Shown: piece by piece, positions 33,649 through 44,913 of the stretch | Layout: the number at the start of each line of letters is the position of its first letter | Position numbering within the stretch: the stretch's first letter is position 1 | NCBI GenBank assembly: GCA_030435675.1 | Contig: CM059623.1 | Coordinates: 15,477,205-15,541,204 of the forward strand | DNA: 64,000 bases | Reading direction: 5' to 3' | From: Steinernema hermaphroditum | Lineage: Eukaryota; Nematoda; Chromadorea; Rhabditida; Steinernematidae | Position numbers and translations under genes: made by a program | The notes under the pieces: generated by a model | What the model saw: the letters and a program-made list of their open reading frames with translations, nothing else | The model's database searches: none | Told to the model about the DNA's origin: nothing

Positions 33649-36600
33649 ATGTCACTGAAGAGTGTAGTCTTTCTGAGGTTTCACGCTGCGACGAAAGGCG
33701 AGGATTGCGTTGATGGTCCTCGCTTTGTGTACCGCACTCGTCAAGGTGGCATTGCAGCGCCCATTTCCAAGCTGTCGAACCCCGACAATGATCCGAACGT
33801 GATGATTCCGCAGGATTCCGAAATCTACGAGTTAGACAGCGGTAACATGGGATGCATTCCGATGACATCGCAGTGCATGTATGTGTGGACGCTCTTGAAG
33901 GTAATCCTTATTCATGTCAACCATCACTGTAATTATTATCAGGTGATTGAGGCAAACAGTCGACGTGATAAACGTGGATTTGCTGGGGTCCTGCATCCTA
34001 AAGTGTGGAGCGAGCTACCCGGTAACACTACTCGTATCACTGATGAGGTCGAAAATGTTGTCGAGAAGTACCTGTTGAAACCGAAAGCAAGTATGGAGTA
34101 TCTGATGTTTCCACTGGAACTAGAAAATCGCTGGATTCTGGTAGTAAGCGATGCCATTACGAAAAAGACCTTAGTTCTAAATCCACGAAATGTAAGTATT
34201 TTTAACAACGTAAAACATCATATTAAGAGATATTTGCTTTTTTGGTCTTTTCTTCTTGCCATCTCTTCTTTCCTCAATTTCAGTATTACTCAACCAAAAA
34301 GTACTAAGCTATCCTAAGTGGCGAATGGTGTAAACAATCTGTAAGTGACCAAAACCGCAATAAATTGGTAGAAATAAATGACAGAAACAGATTTATCTGA
34401 TAGAACGTTCGTTAACCGTTTACTATCGGTACCTGTTATTTAGGCGCAAGTTCCGTAAACCTGAGTAGTCAAAGAGCAGTGTATTCTTGCTGCGTAGGTC
34501 TCACTTAAGCACTTGTTAGCGAAATTTATTCTATTGTCAGTAAAAATACTATTTTGTCAATTTAGCGTGGTTCTGTCAACATGATTTTAGTTCTTCTGTC
34601 AAATTAGTGCGATTTTGCCAATATTAAAACCATTTTGTCAACCCAGTGCAGTTCTGTCAATATAAATTTTGTTCTGTCAATTTAGTGCGGTTTTGACCGC
34701 AAAACCATCTTCGCCTTTTTGCTTCTCGTCGACCGTCGCACAATTATATGACGTCTCGTAAGCATATGATACGAGAAATAAACTCGTAAACTCTGTATTC
34801 ATATTCATCCGAGAAATCCATAGTTGATATCTTCTCGTGATTTCCTGACGTAGTTTCTCCAAAACAAAACAGTTCTGCCAATACTGTATTTTGCCCTTCA
34901 AAAGTTAGAACCACACCTTAACCAGAATTCTTTCCGGGCTCCTAAATGACTGTAAATATGGGTTTTTTAGCGTTTTCGAACGATATCACGTTGCTCAGTG
35001 TATGCGAAAGCCTATTAAAATATCTTGTCACATCGAAACTGATAATGTGCCAATACAAGACGTTGACAGTTCATGGCATGGAATTTTCAAAAGGGAAAAA
35101 GTGAAGGACAAAAGAGCGTCTTGGAAGAACCGTTGTTTTTTGACAAGTTACGCTACAAAAAAACAGGACAAGATAGTGACTATCGGTTATTATGCTCGCT
35201 CTACAATGTGGTGTCATTAAAAAAGGCTAGAAAACCGGCCATTTACATCGTTTCGGGACCCATTCAAGAGTGCTTTTTTTAGTAGAAGTTGGCGAATGAT
35301 CTCGAGATGATTTAACCCGAGAGAAGTTAGATCAGTGTTTTGATTTTGCCCCAAAGTGAAAATGACCCATTAGCACAATTCGGCAGGCCCTGTGATAGAA
35401 TATTGCCTGATCATATTTTGCAGCGTTTTCTGCATCTGTTTATTCTTTGTCTTTGACAGGTGACCATCGACCGCAACGCAGAAGGGAAAATTAGGTCTAT
35501 TGTGAGGGCTGCAGCCCACCGAACTGACAGATTTGACTACAAGGCCACCGTATTTCCACGCGCTGATGAAGATTCTGGGCTTTTTGTCGCCTACTTCGTG
35601 GAGTCGTTCCTGAATGCGCCGACATGGATCGCTCAGTGCGGCGTCCAATACCTGTTCGACATGAACAACTTCATGCGCAGAGTGGCTCACCATTTGGAGC
35701 CGTTCAAGGATCAGACAATCGGGAAGATTGTTTCTGGCCACAACGAACTGAACTACATCGACTTTCCCAAGCACATGTTGTTCATTGCTGGGGAACCTCG
35801 CGTATGTTTAATCGCAGTTGACACCAATAATAGAGCATTATATTTACAGAGATTACAACAGAGACAAATCTGCTGGCACTGTTCAAACTTCGGCGAACAT
35901 GACAGGATAGACAATATGAGCCACTATCAGGAGTTCCATGATCGCTATTTCGTATGATCCCATAGTTTTAGTGACTTTTTAAACACTAATTTTAGGCTCA
36001 CAAAGCAGGAAACGTGTACACTGCGAATACGTTTATGGCGAAACAGCTGTACAGGACCATAAGTCCCTTATGTCTTGAAGAGATGTCAAAGAAGGATGTC
36101 AAAACGCAAGGACGGGCCCTCGGACTTCTTTTGCGTAACTTACGACTCGGACAGGAACCCCGTCATCCTTTGCTGAACGATCCCGACGCCGATAGAAGAA
36201 GCTACGTATATTTCCTTCTTGATAGCGCCCATCTGGCCGACAATCCTCAGCAAACCAAGCTCGAAGATTTCGTTGCCAGCATCATTTATGTTGGGAAAGG
36301 GACATGTTCGACACGAAGAAACAACGGACGAGGCAACGATGAAATTGGATTGACCCCCGGACGCTGTTTCGAACACAAGGACGAAGGAAAGGGGTCAAGA
36401 GAGATCAAAAATATTCGTAAAACCGAAACTCTGAAACACATCGAGACGAGCGGCAGTGAAGTACTATATCTTCTAACATATCGTCGCTGCGCCGACTGGA
36501 TGGCCCACGTGATCGAGGAAGCGGTCATAACGTTGCTGAAACCACGTTATTTCCTGATCTCCAACATTGATCCCGGAAACAATAAAGCCGATCAATCCAT

Positions 36601-36760
36601 CAATCATGTGCAGAGGCTAGAACTGGCCAGGCTAGCTTTGAACAGGGCCCACACACAACTTTGCAAAGGAGGAATTCGTGTCCACAGCAATGCAGAAGAC
36701 ATCAAGCTGCAGCTGGGATCGGACAATTGGAACACATATATGAACGTTTACGACGAGTGA
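33649..36760 (+). CDS. Ulp1-like (catalytically altered) / C2H2-like finger / GIY-YIG nuclease, intact copy
   Basis: Five exons, all joined in phase 0: 33649-33900, 33943-34191, 35460-35801, 35850-35951 and 35996-36760, giving 569 aa. Residues about 60-270 resemble a C48/Ulp1 fold: YVWTLLK, then LMFPLELENRWILVVSDA (usual HW is RW, residues 147-148), then PRADEDSGLFVAYFVESFLN (usual DCG is DSG, 205-207). Residues 289-311 form a C-x2-C-x13-H-x4-H finger. Residues 385-500 form a GIY-YIG domain: YVYFLL, IIYVGKG (411-417), R438, E489/E490, then the conserved N of ISNID. This pattern matches LEM-3/ANKLE1-type DNA nucleases. Family exon 1 begins upstream (ATG 33609, FFGCFFPRGYV) but has one extra base near 33700, so translation may start at 33649. 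Intron 2 is 1.27 kb and repeat-filled. Likely nuclear DNA endonuclease; role unknown. Confidence 0.7.
34520..34700 (+). repeat. Degenerate tandem repeat in intron 2 of the GIY-YIG gene
   Basis: About five imperfect copies of a unit of roughly 35 bp centred on TTCTGTCAATTTAGTGCGGTT. No coding potential. Confidence 0.6.
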
Positions 36761-36830
36761 GTCATTCTGTTTGTTATGCAATGCAAATTCTATCCCGCTA
36801 TCAGTTTATTATAATCTCGAATATATTTAG

Positions 36831-37240
36831 CATATAATTGGGGAATGTTCGTCGCCCAGAACGTGCGGGCCTACTTGGAGCAGATGTTCACCACTGTGTG
36901 CTCCTTGACCACAGGAGTTCTCGACGTCCGCCTGTACTCCGACCAGCGGCTGGACGATCATCCAGTTCTGGGCCGAACACGAAGCGCACCACCAACACGA
37001 GCTCGACGACCTCTCGGACACAGGCACTGATGACGCTCTCACCGATCATGAGTAGAATGCGGGTTGAAATTTCTATTAGGGGTAATTAACTTACATACGG
37101 GTATTGTGTACATTTCGACGGGTGTTCCTATGTACATACGGGTATCCAGAGTTCCATGTTTGTACATATTTCGTGTCTATGGATTTCTATAAATAATGTG
37201 AATATTGCTCAGTTGCTTACAGTTTCACTAAACTTCATAC
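36831..37240. other. Stretch downstream of the GIY-YIG gene; no gene claimed
   Basis: An open frame at 36845-37030 (FVAQNVRAYLEQMFTTVC) has protein-like composition but no supported joins. Further on, ACATACGGGTAT is repeated at about 37094 and 37134. Confidence 0.3.
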
Positions 37241-37377
37241 CGGGTCGATGACAGCGTAACAGCAATGTTCGCACTGGGCAGTACTGTATCGCATCGCTCT
37301 ATCGCTTCACCAAGATCTCCACCTATTTCTACGTGCTCCGTTTGGTTGCAAATTTTGTGCATTCAGAAATACGTAGA

Positions 37378-37450
37378 GTCTCACTCGTGTCGCGGTGGCC
37401 AGCAGTCGGTCCCTCCGGGCGATAGAAATGCCTTTGAGTCGTGAATAAAG
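37378..37450 (+). mobile_element. Short retroposon copy (5' and 3' ends only)
   Basis: GTCTCACTCGTGTCGCGGTGG, trimmed here to its first 20 bases GTCTCACTCGTGTCGCGGTG, then CGGTCCCTCCGG. It passes directly into AATGCCTTTGAGTCGTGAAT and an AATAAAG tail. These match the two ends of the longer copy at 63169-63708, so this is an internally deleted or SINE-like member. Confidence 0.55.
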
Positions 37451-37746
37451 CCAACTCAAGTCAGAAATACGTATAAAAGACGTAAAGATAGGCGAAATGA
37501 AACGACGGACACCGAAGTCTGAATCTCTCGCGCCCCACTTCTCCAAATACACTTTCGCGGGTGGCCCAGTGATTACATATTTACCTCCGGGTAAAGTTTT
37601 CAACTTGCGCGCTATCTTTTTCGGCGTGATTGCATCCCAGGCCTTCGCTTGAGCGGGGCCATTGACCAGCGCTTGATAGAGTCGAAATTATTCTTAGCGC
37701 TATTGGAAGGGGCCCTTTCCTTCTGAAGCTTCTGAAAGCCAATTAG

Positions 37747-37990
37747 GTGCTCATGCAAAAGGCTGAAATTGGGGCCAAAAAACTATAGCCCTGCGGGCGG
37801 CAATACACCATAGCCCTGCGGGCGGCAAGATAGGTGCTCATGCAAAGGGCTGAATTTGGGGCCAAGAAACTGTAGCCCTGCGGGCGGCAAGACACCATAG
37901 CCCTGCGGGCGGCAAGATTGGTGCTCATGCAAAGGGCTGAATTTGGGGCCAAGAAACTGTAGCCCTGCGGGCGGCAAGATTGGTGCTCAT
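37747..37990 (+). repeat. Tandem repeat, about 88-bp unit, 2.7 copies
   Basis: Units start GTGCTCATGCAAARGGCTGA at 37747, 37832 and about 37921 and include AGCCCTGCGGGCGGCAA twice per unit. The hAT element at 37991 is inserted after the GTGCTCAT that would begin the next unit. Confidence 0.85.
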
Positions 37991-40900
37991 CAGAGTTGTC
38001 GGGTTCGGGTTTTCGGGTCGGGTACCCGAACGCTTCGGTTTCGGTTTCGGGTTCGGTTTCGGGTACCCGAAAATTTCGGTTTCGGTTTCGGGTTCGGGTA
38101 CCCGAAAGTTTCGGTTTCGGGTTCGGGTTCGGTTTCGGGTTTTCGCCGGGTCTTGCCTCGATTCCATCCTCCGTGTTGAGTGTCCGCACAGCCGCTGCGC
38201 TGACGTTTTTTCGACTTTGAATTTGTGTTCAATGGCTCGAAGTGCAGTGTATTCCTCCTATTCGGAGATAGAAGGTTTTTTTGTCTGCAAAAGTTGCGGA
38301 GTGAAGCTGAAGAAATCCAATGATAGCTCGACATCGTCACTTCTGCGTCATGCGCGATCGCATGAAAACAACGCAGAGGAAGCGCCACGCAAGCAGCTCG
38401 AATTCGTCCCCTCCTCGGCCGGAGTCCCCTTCGAAAACGCATGCCTCAGGTTCTCCGCAGCATTTGGAGTGCCATTCCGTGCAGTGGACTCCTCTGAATT
38501 TCAGGAGATGATAAGAACATCAACTGTGGGCGCCGTAAGTACAGTGTTCCTTTGCGGTGGACTTAACAATTCTCTCTTTAGATACCAGATCGCAAAAAGC
38601 TCGCTGGCGAAATTCTGGCCAGAAACGCAGCGGAAGTTCGAGGGCGACTTCTGCGTACGACGAAAGGTGAACTCCTATCCTTGTCTGTCGATGAATTCAG
38701 TCAAAGGTCTCGACGTTTCCTAACGTAAGCATGTTTACAAAGTACTGTAGGATTACTGCTTCTAACGTAACGTCGGATTGGCGAATAAACACGACCCGCC
38801 TTGATGTGCTGTCCTTAGAAGACCGACGAGCAATTGGTGAAGTGATTAAGGAGCTGATCGTCGCGCAGCTTGAGAAGTTTGACATATCGTTAGATCGAGT
38901 CGTTTCTGTGACACGTGATGGTGGATCGAATGTTGTCAAGGCTATGCAGTTGCTTGGAATAGACAGGTATGGATTATATGCATTTGTACAATACTATGTG
39001 TTTCCCCCTTCTCTTCAGCATCCACTGCTATGACCACTTCCTGCATCTCTGTTTAATGGATGCCCTAAAGTCCGACACTGTTAAAACGTCGGTGAAGCTG
39101 ATCCAATCGGTAGCGGCAGCCTTCAAAAACAGTCCTATGGCTACAAAAAGGCTTCTGCAGTTCTCCAGTGGCAAAACGCTTAAATTGGTAAAATTTCTAT
39201 TGTTTTCTGTATAATACGTATGTGATAATCCAGGCTGTGGCGACTAGGTGGAACTCAACGCTTGCGATGTTAAAAAGTTATTATGACGTCTCTGACGCCT
39301 TGATCGCTTTCGCAGGCGATCCTGTCTGCGGGGACATGCCCGCAGCAAAGGCAATATTGCACGCGTATACGCAAATAGATGTTCGCTCCTTGAAGCCGCT
39401 GATTTCAATCCTTACGTTCTTGGAGTCAATCGGGAGAATGGTAAGCAAAAGGATGTTGGACTCACGATTAAAATGGTTTAGGCAGAGGCAAGAACAGCCT
39501 TCGCTTCGGTCATACCGTACTTGCTCTTCCGCATAAAAGAATTCCTTCGAATCCCAGTATCCGGTTCGCAAGATCAAACCTTGGCAGCATTATTCGTGGA
39601 TGAGTTCCGCAAATCGTTCACAAAGCGGTCCCGAGAATACGAAAATCACAATCTCATCATGAAGATCGCCTTCTTCGATGCAAGGTTCGTCCATCGCGAA
39701 GAACTCTTCAGCAGCGAAACGTGGATGAGGGCTGAACAACTGGTGAAGGAGGAACTCAAAGTGATCCAGGGCGAAGGAACAAAGGAAGACACTACCGAAA
39801 TCGAACGAGGTGACGAGATCTCTGAAAACATTGTCGCGACAACCCTGTCGCGATGTTCCTTTTTATCGTTAATCGCTATGTTTCTTACTAATGTCTGCAC
39901 ATTTAGTGCCTTTTTCTGTTGTATTAACCGGCACGATGGATGTTCCATCACAGCTACGATGTCTACGATGCGCCGAGGCCGAACATCTGATGTCTACGAA
40001 GTGCCGTTTGATTGCGTCAGCCTGGTCTTGCCACGATTTCTACCGTCAACGGATTCGAGAACATTCTGCGCGCTGCAGCGAGAAGATTTGCCGCGGAGCC
40101 CAGGCGCTGCGTTCACTGACGAAGCAGAGCGGCTCGCGCTCGAGCTGAAGCGACGACTGAAGTCCAAGCCGTTCGGACTTGTTGTTCGATCATCTGGATC
40201 GTTTTGTATTTGGTTGAATCGCCGTAGATTCGTTTGTTGTTGTTTGGTGCAGTCCAGAGGGACGCTTCATAAAAGAGTGAAAAGAGCACCGTTGTTGTTG
40301 TTGTATCTTGCGCGACCAGTGTCCGCATATCAACTTATCGTTGTCGTCGTCGTCGTTTGTGAAGCCGTTGGTTATTGTGTGACGCTTGTGTTTCGTCACG
40401 GTGCTTGGAGCAAGATCCGCACCATTTATCGTCGTATCACTGAGGATTTTACCGCGTGGCAGCAGTTATCTACGTATCTCCATTGTTTGGAGACGTTTAT
40501 TCCTGTTTTGGCGAGCATCCTATCACGTAGTGAACATCGGTTGCGTGGAAAGCTAATCTTTTCCACAAACATTGAGATCGACCTGTGTCGCCCTTGGACG
40601 CCGTTGGGATTTTCTTCTGCTGCTAAGAAGGACGCGCTCGCCGAAGAGTTCAACATCTACCGCCAGGATAATCGCTTGGAAGGACCTACTCCATCCTATG
40701 ATAACAGCGCCGATGTGTTGAGTTATTGGAAGAAGAATAGTAAGAAGATGCCTCGGCTGTCAGCCTTGGCGCGAAAGTACTTGGCAACAACGGCGAGTTC
40801 AGCCGAACCCGAACGTGTATTTTCCGGCCTCAGCTACTTGTTGATGAACACACGCCGTGACAATATGACGGACGAAACGATCGAGCGATTGACTACTGTT

Positions 40901-41273
40901 CGGCATGGATTGGCCTGCCAGAAGATCGCCGATTTCGAGAAGACCACATCAAGCAAGGAACCTGACGTTTACATCATCCAAGGAACCGAAGAAGACACTG
41001 ATGGCATCAACTTGCCTTCTGATGATGAAGAAGAATCTGTCTACTAACACCCATTGATCAGTTTGTCATGTTGTTATTTTCGAGTTAAATTCAAATGTTA
41101 TTTTTAATTGTTCGAACTTTCGGTTTTTCGGTTTCGGTTTTTCGGTTTCGGGTACCCGAAAATTTCGGTTTCGGGTTCGGGTTCGGGTACCCGAAACTTT
41201 CGGGTATACGCTAAAGGGTATACGCTAAGAAATACGCTAAAAACGGAAACTTTCGGGTACCCGGACAACTCTG
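37991..41273 (+). mobile_element. Autonomous hAT transposon, 3.28 kb, 8-bp target duplication
   Basis: The element is bounded by CAGAGTTGTC at the left and GGACAACTCTG at the right, with 8-bp direct repeats GTGCTCAT on each side (37983-37990 and 41274-41281), as expected for hAT. Both subterminal regions carry clusters of TTCGGGTACCCGAA and TTCGGTTTCGGGT motifs (38000-38150 and 41110-41270), likely transposase binding sites. It encodes a BED-finger hAT transposase. A remnant of a related left end sits at about 41512-41560. Confidence 0.92.
38232..41047 (+). CDS. hAT transposase (BED zinc finger, C-terminal dimerisation domain)
   Basis: Starts MARSAVYSSYSEIEGFF. A BED finger follows: CKSCGVKLKK...LLRHARSHE. 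Exons: 38232-38534, 38582-38724, 38751-38966, 39019-39187, 39234-39440 and 39482 onward, in frame across the introns. hAT blocks: ITASNVTSDWRI, VVSVTRDGGSNVVKAMQLLG, HFLHLCLMDALKS, AVATRWNSTLAMLKSYY. The C-terminus contains LARKYLATTASSAEPERVFS and NMTDETIERLT, the hATC dimerisation domain, ending at 41047. The stretch 39840-40600 is open but compositionally odd (long V and C runs, GTC/GTT triplets) and probably contains one or more introns or a nested insertion. Whether the protein is fully functional is unclear. Confidence 0.85.
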
Positions 41274-41400
41274 GTGCTCATGCAAATGACTGAAGTTGTC
41301 CAAAAAACTGCAAAGCTAAGAAATACGCTAAAAACGGCACAAAAACTATACAGAAACGCAAGGGATTTATTATATTCTCCTGTGTCTGCGGAGTCCGGAG

Positions 41401-42233
41401 CAGGGCTGTGCGAGACGAGACTTTTCAACCTCGAGACTCGAGACCAAAATAAAAATCTCGAGACGAGACTCGAGACTCGAGACTCGAGACTTTTCACTGT
41501 TTTCCAGAACCAGAGTTGTTGAGTTCGGGATTTCGGGCCGGGTAGCCGAATTAAAATTTCCTGGTTCCTCTGATACTTGTTCGACTCGGGTCCACGAGCA
41601 AAATTATTGGGTTGGAACAATGAAAATATCGCTTTTTCAGAGCACGCTTCTAACCATGAAGATGCATATTTCACTAGAGGTGTTAACCATTTAAGTGCCA
41701 TGCTCACATCGGCAAGTAAATAATCCTTTATCCCTCGACATGTTCGTCGACATTATCGTATGTTTTCGGTGGCATAACGGAGACGTAGATCCATTTAGAT
41801 TCCTCTGTCACCTCCTGAAATGTTGGCAAAAGTGACGGCATGTGTGGAGGAAATGGCTATAAAATTCTCTATCCTATAAAACTACACTCTAGATTGCGTG
41901 GTCCTGTTCAAAAACAATGAAAACCGAACCCGTTATTTTATTCTTCGAACGACATTTGGGCTAACGTCGTCTTATATTCTTGCATGGATCGCTTGATCTG
42001 TCTGGATTGACATAAAAATGGAAGTTATCCTGTTGAGAGTGCATTCAAAACTCAAAACGCGCGTGCAAAAGCCCTACAATAGCCAGCAATAGTCCTCATT
42101 CGAACGATTGCAGACTTTCTTATCAGGACCCAAAAGTCTCGAGAGTCTCGAGGATTTCACGAGACTCGAGACTCGAGACCAAAAAAAAGCCTCGAGACCT
42201 CGAGACTTGAGACTCGAGACTTGCACAGCCCTG
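41401..42233. mobile_element. Non-autonomous hAT (MITE), 833 bp, 8-bp target duplication
   Basis: Ends CAGGGCTGTGCGAGACGAGA and CTTGCACAGCCCTG are flanked by 8-bp repeats GTCCGGAG (41393-41400 and 42234-42241). Subterminal arrays of GAGACTCGAGACTCGAGAC occur at both ends. No transposase. The CAGGGCTGTGC terminus is common among hAT MITEs. Confidence 0.9.
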
Positions 42234-42470
42234 GTCCGGAGGTCCACAAAAATCCGCTCTCGATAAATGTCCGCTTTGACCCCAACGCCTTTTATGATGA
42301 AAATGAGCCTGGTTTTACCTGTCCCAGAAATTCCTGCCCAAGCCATCGCACTTTTTGGGGAAGTGGGGATATAAACAAAAAAAAGAAAATATAAACGATG
42401 CGCAAACAGAAACCATTTATGGTGCAATTATCACTGTCAATCGAAGGTAAAATGACATAACTGAAACACA

Positions 42471-43319
42471 TTAGTCAGCGATACAACACAAATGGATGTT
42501 GTAATCACTCAAATAGTCTTCTTCCGATTCATCACGAGCTGATACAATTTCCAATTTACGCAGATCTTTACAATGCTTCCATTCATACTCATCACATATT
42601 TTATAGCGCTTCAGTTGACCAGACGTTACACAACTATACAAGAGTTGATTGAACGCTTCCTCGTAAGATAAATTGCCGTTGGTATTTGGTTCCAAACAGA
42701 GTGTAGTGAAATTAGGCATCCAGGTGGCCTTCAGGAGGAAGTCAAGGAACTTGCAGTTTAGCATGAGTTCCTTCGAAGTGATAGCACAACCCCTGTCGTA
42801 GTAGCATTCATTATAACGTATAATGTGCAACTTGCGTATTGAGTTTAGGACTGTGCTGATCAAGTCATGGTGCTTCGGAAATGCACAGTTGAACTCGACA
42901 TGAACTCCTCTGCTCTCCTTTAGAACTGCACGGATTGCCTCGAACTTCTCCGGAGACAGCTGGTGCCAATATTTGTTTTCCCTACTTGGACACCCAAGTT
43001 GCCTAAAGTAGATAGTGTCGAACTCGTATGGCTTGTGGATGTCTCCGTTTACGTAGATACCACGAGGAGATGTTTTCGTAAATTTCTTCCAAGTGACGCT
43101 CAGTCCAAACTGAACAGGCAAATCTTCATACATGTAGAAATATAAATTAGTTTTTGGTCGTCGGAAAGAAGAAAAAGAGATATTGCATGCGGCACTAGCA
43201 CCACGAGACCAAGGGCTGACAGTCCTGACTATACCGTGAAGACGGAGGGCTTCTATGAGCGCGTTATCATAAAAAAGACTAAATACGTGATGAATGAATG
43301 CAAGGGGAACATTGTTCAT
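42471..43319 (-). CDS. Family-N gene copy 3 (282-aa subfamily)
   Basis: Intact single-exon frame of 282 aa, MNNVPLAFIHHVFSLFYDNA to LCCIAD. Very similar to copies 1 and 4, including the RGIYVNGDIHKPYEFDTIYF insert and the NGNLSYEEAFNQLLYSC block. No signal peptide or membrane segment. Conserved sequence extends about 60 bp past the stop and into the upstream GCGATGCTTCTGC block, indicating duplication of the whole transcription unit. Function unknown. Confidence 0.75.
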   Translation of the reverse strand: MNNVPLAFIHHVFSLFYDNALIEALRLHGIVRTVSPWSRGASAACNISFSSFRRPKTNLYFYMYEDLPVQFGLSVTWKKFTKTSPRGIYVNGDIHKPYEFDTIYFRQLGCPSRENKYWHQLSPEKFEAIRAVLKESRGVHVEFNCAFPKHHDLISTVLNSIRKLHIIRYNECYYDRGCAITSKELMLNCKFLDFLLKATWMPNFTTLCLEPNTNGNLSYEEAFNQLLYSCVTSGQLKRYKICDEYEWKHCKDLRKLEIVSARDESEEDYLSDYNIHLCCIAD

Positions 43320-43559
43320 GGTGAGGTTTTCACGAATGGCCAAACTCAGTGATTGACTGCGCATAAATATGCTACAGAATGCGATGCTTCTGCCTGTTCT
43401 TGCCATTCACCATTTTCTACCATTTATTGGGTTCGAAAATTGAAGATGTCGTTTTTTTATTTTTCGTCTATTTTTGCATTGTGTGATGCTGGGGTCGGAA
43501 GGATTAGTGCGTTCATAGGGTGCTGGACCTTAGTCTACAAGGTTACATGTGGAAATTGG

Positions 43560-44913
43560 GGCGCTACTAGCGAATAGTGGCCAAAACTAATTTTGAGTTG
43601 CCAAATGTCGGAATACCGTTCTAAACTTTAATAAATTTGAACCAACCAGCATACATATTACATAGAACACACATTCAGAACTTCACAGCATATCAGTTAT
43701 TCTTCTTTGTTTTCTTGTTTCGCTGCGTACGTTCTTTTCTTGTTTCGCTGCCTACGAGAGGGCGCAGTTGTTGAGCGAATTCGAGCAACGCGACGACAGA
43801 TAGGTGTCGTTTGAGTGTTGCCGTTCTTTAGTGGGCGCCCAGGGCCGCGCCGAGTTGTTGGGCGATCACCAAAGGAGGGGAGAGCGTCTTGCGAAAGTGT
43901 TTCTACTTCGGAATTGTCGTCCCCGTCCGAATTCTGGGGGCGTTGCGCAGGGACTAGTATCTCGTCACCGCTCTCGCTCTCGTCAAGACCGAAAGAATTT
44001 TGGGTTTTGAATGAGTTTTCGTATTGCATCATTGTCCGCATGTCGTACTCATAGAGGTGGAAGGCAAATTTTTCTGAAGATGTCCCCAGCAAGCGACGCA
44101 TGTCTGTTTTTACAGCACCCCACATGGCTTCTATACCCTGTGTGCGGACTGTCTTATCCTTTGGATTTACAAAGTTTATCCGATGGCTAACCCATCGGCG
44201 GGTGTATTCCATATCCAGCTCCTCTATTTTTCCATAAGCAGCCCAACAGTCCGATGTGACGATGGTCGCACGAGCACAGTTATCTCGAATTATTGGCAGA
44301 AGCGTGTCCGCGGTTTTATCGCACCTCAAATAGGCGAACCTCGCCAGTGTTTCTGTCTGACAAACCGAACACACAGCCCTACTCTTTTCCGAGTGTTATA
44401 TTGTGCTTACGCGATTTCGACGACAACTCCCACTCCCCTAGTTGGTGATCCTACGACTGGCGCATTGCCCGATCGCGGCAAACCCACCTAAACTTATTAT
44501 AAAACTCAACCAGTGTTGAAACCGCCCAGCAATGTTCGTTATGAACGTTTTCAAGGCGCGTGGTAGGGTTTTTGGCCCAAAAGTGGGCCATCCTGAGGAT
44601 TTCGTCCACACCCAGTTTGTACTCGGAGAAGAACGAGCCTCGACGAACACACTGCCTTCTTATGAATTTCTTCTTGTTGCAGTCGGTACACCGCCACTAA
44701 ATGAGTGCGCCAGCTAGCTTATGTAACCACCATTCCGACCGCAAAAAAAACACCATCCTCCTCGGCAAAAAATGCAGAAGAACACGAAGAAGACCGCGAA
44801 GAAGATGATTATTAAACATTAAATGTTCTGTTTCCATTTGTTGTTATTGGTTATTGTGATAAAATACTTTTGGCCGCAATTCCGACTTTTGGCCACTACT
44901 CACTAATAGAGCC
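43560..44913. mobile_element. Merlin (IS1016-type) transposon with 8-bp target duplication
   Basis: Inverted ends GGCGCTACTAGCGAATAGTG and GGCTCTATTAGTGAGTAGTG (reverse strand) run on into GCCAAAA. They are flanked by direct repeats GAAATTGG at 43552-43559 and 44914-44921. Merlin elements make 8-9 bp duplications, and the interior encodes an ISXO2-like transposase on the minus strand. Confidence 0.88.
43697..44717 (-). pseudogene. Merlin/ISXO2-like transposase, degraded
   Basis: DDE-type transposase of the IS1595/ISXO2 fold. The upstream part (about 44440-44705) encodes WRCTDCNKKKFIRRQCVRRG, SFFSEYKLGVDEILRMAHFW and CWAVSTLVEFYNKFRWVC, then breaks frame at RQS. A short VGVVVEIA piece ends at a splice-like gtaagc. 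The main frame (43697-44350) has TIVTSDCWAAYGKIEEL, HRINFVNPKDKTVRTQGIEA and MWGAVKTDMRRLL, then an acidic and basic tail. The expected DES motif after VEI is missing, so the first catalytic Asp region is lost or lies in an exon I cannot place. Probably inactive. Confidence 0.75.

Noticed and set aside
33649..36760. Penelope-type retroelement (GIY-YIG plus reverse transcriptase)
   Set aside because: No reverse transcriptase motif anywhere near any GIY-YIG copy, and the genes have spliced phase-0 introns.
37747..37990. CRISPR-like array
   Set aside because: Contiguous tandem units without unique spacers in a eukaryotic context.
37743..38189. 148-aa minus frame rich in PKPKP and RPQGY repeats
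   Set aside because: It is a translation of the 88-bp tandem repeat and the hAT subterminal motifs, not a gene.
42963..43145. Plus-strand frames repeated inside each Family-N gene (60-92 aa)
   Set aside because: Antisense shadows that recur only because the sense genes are paralogs.
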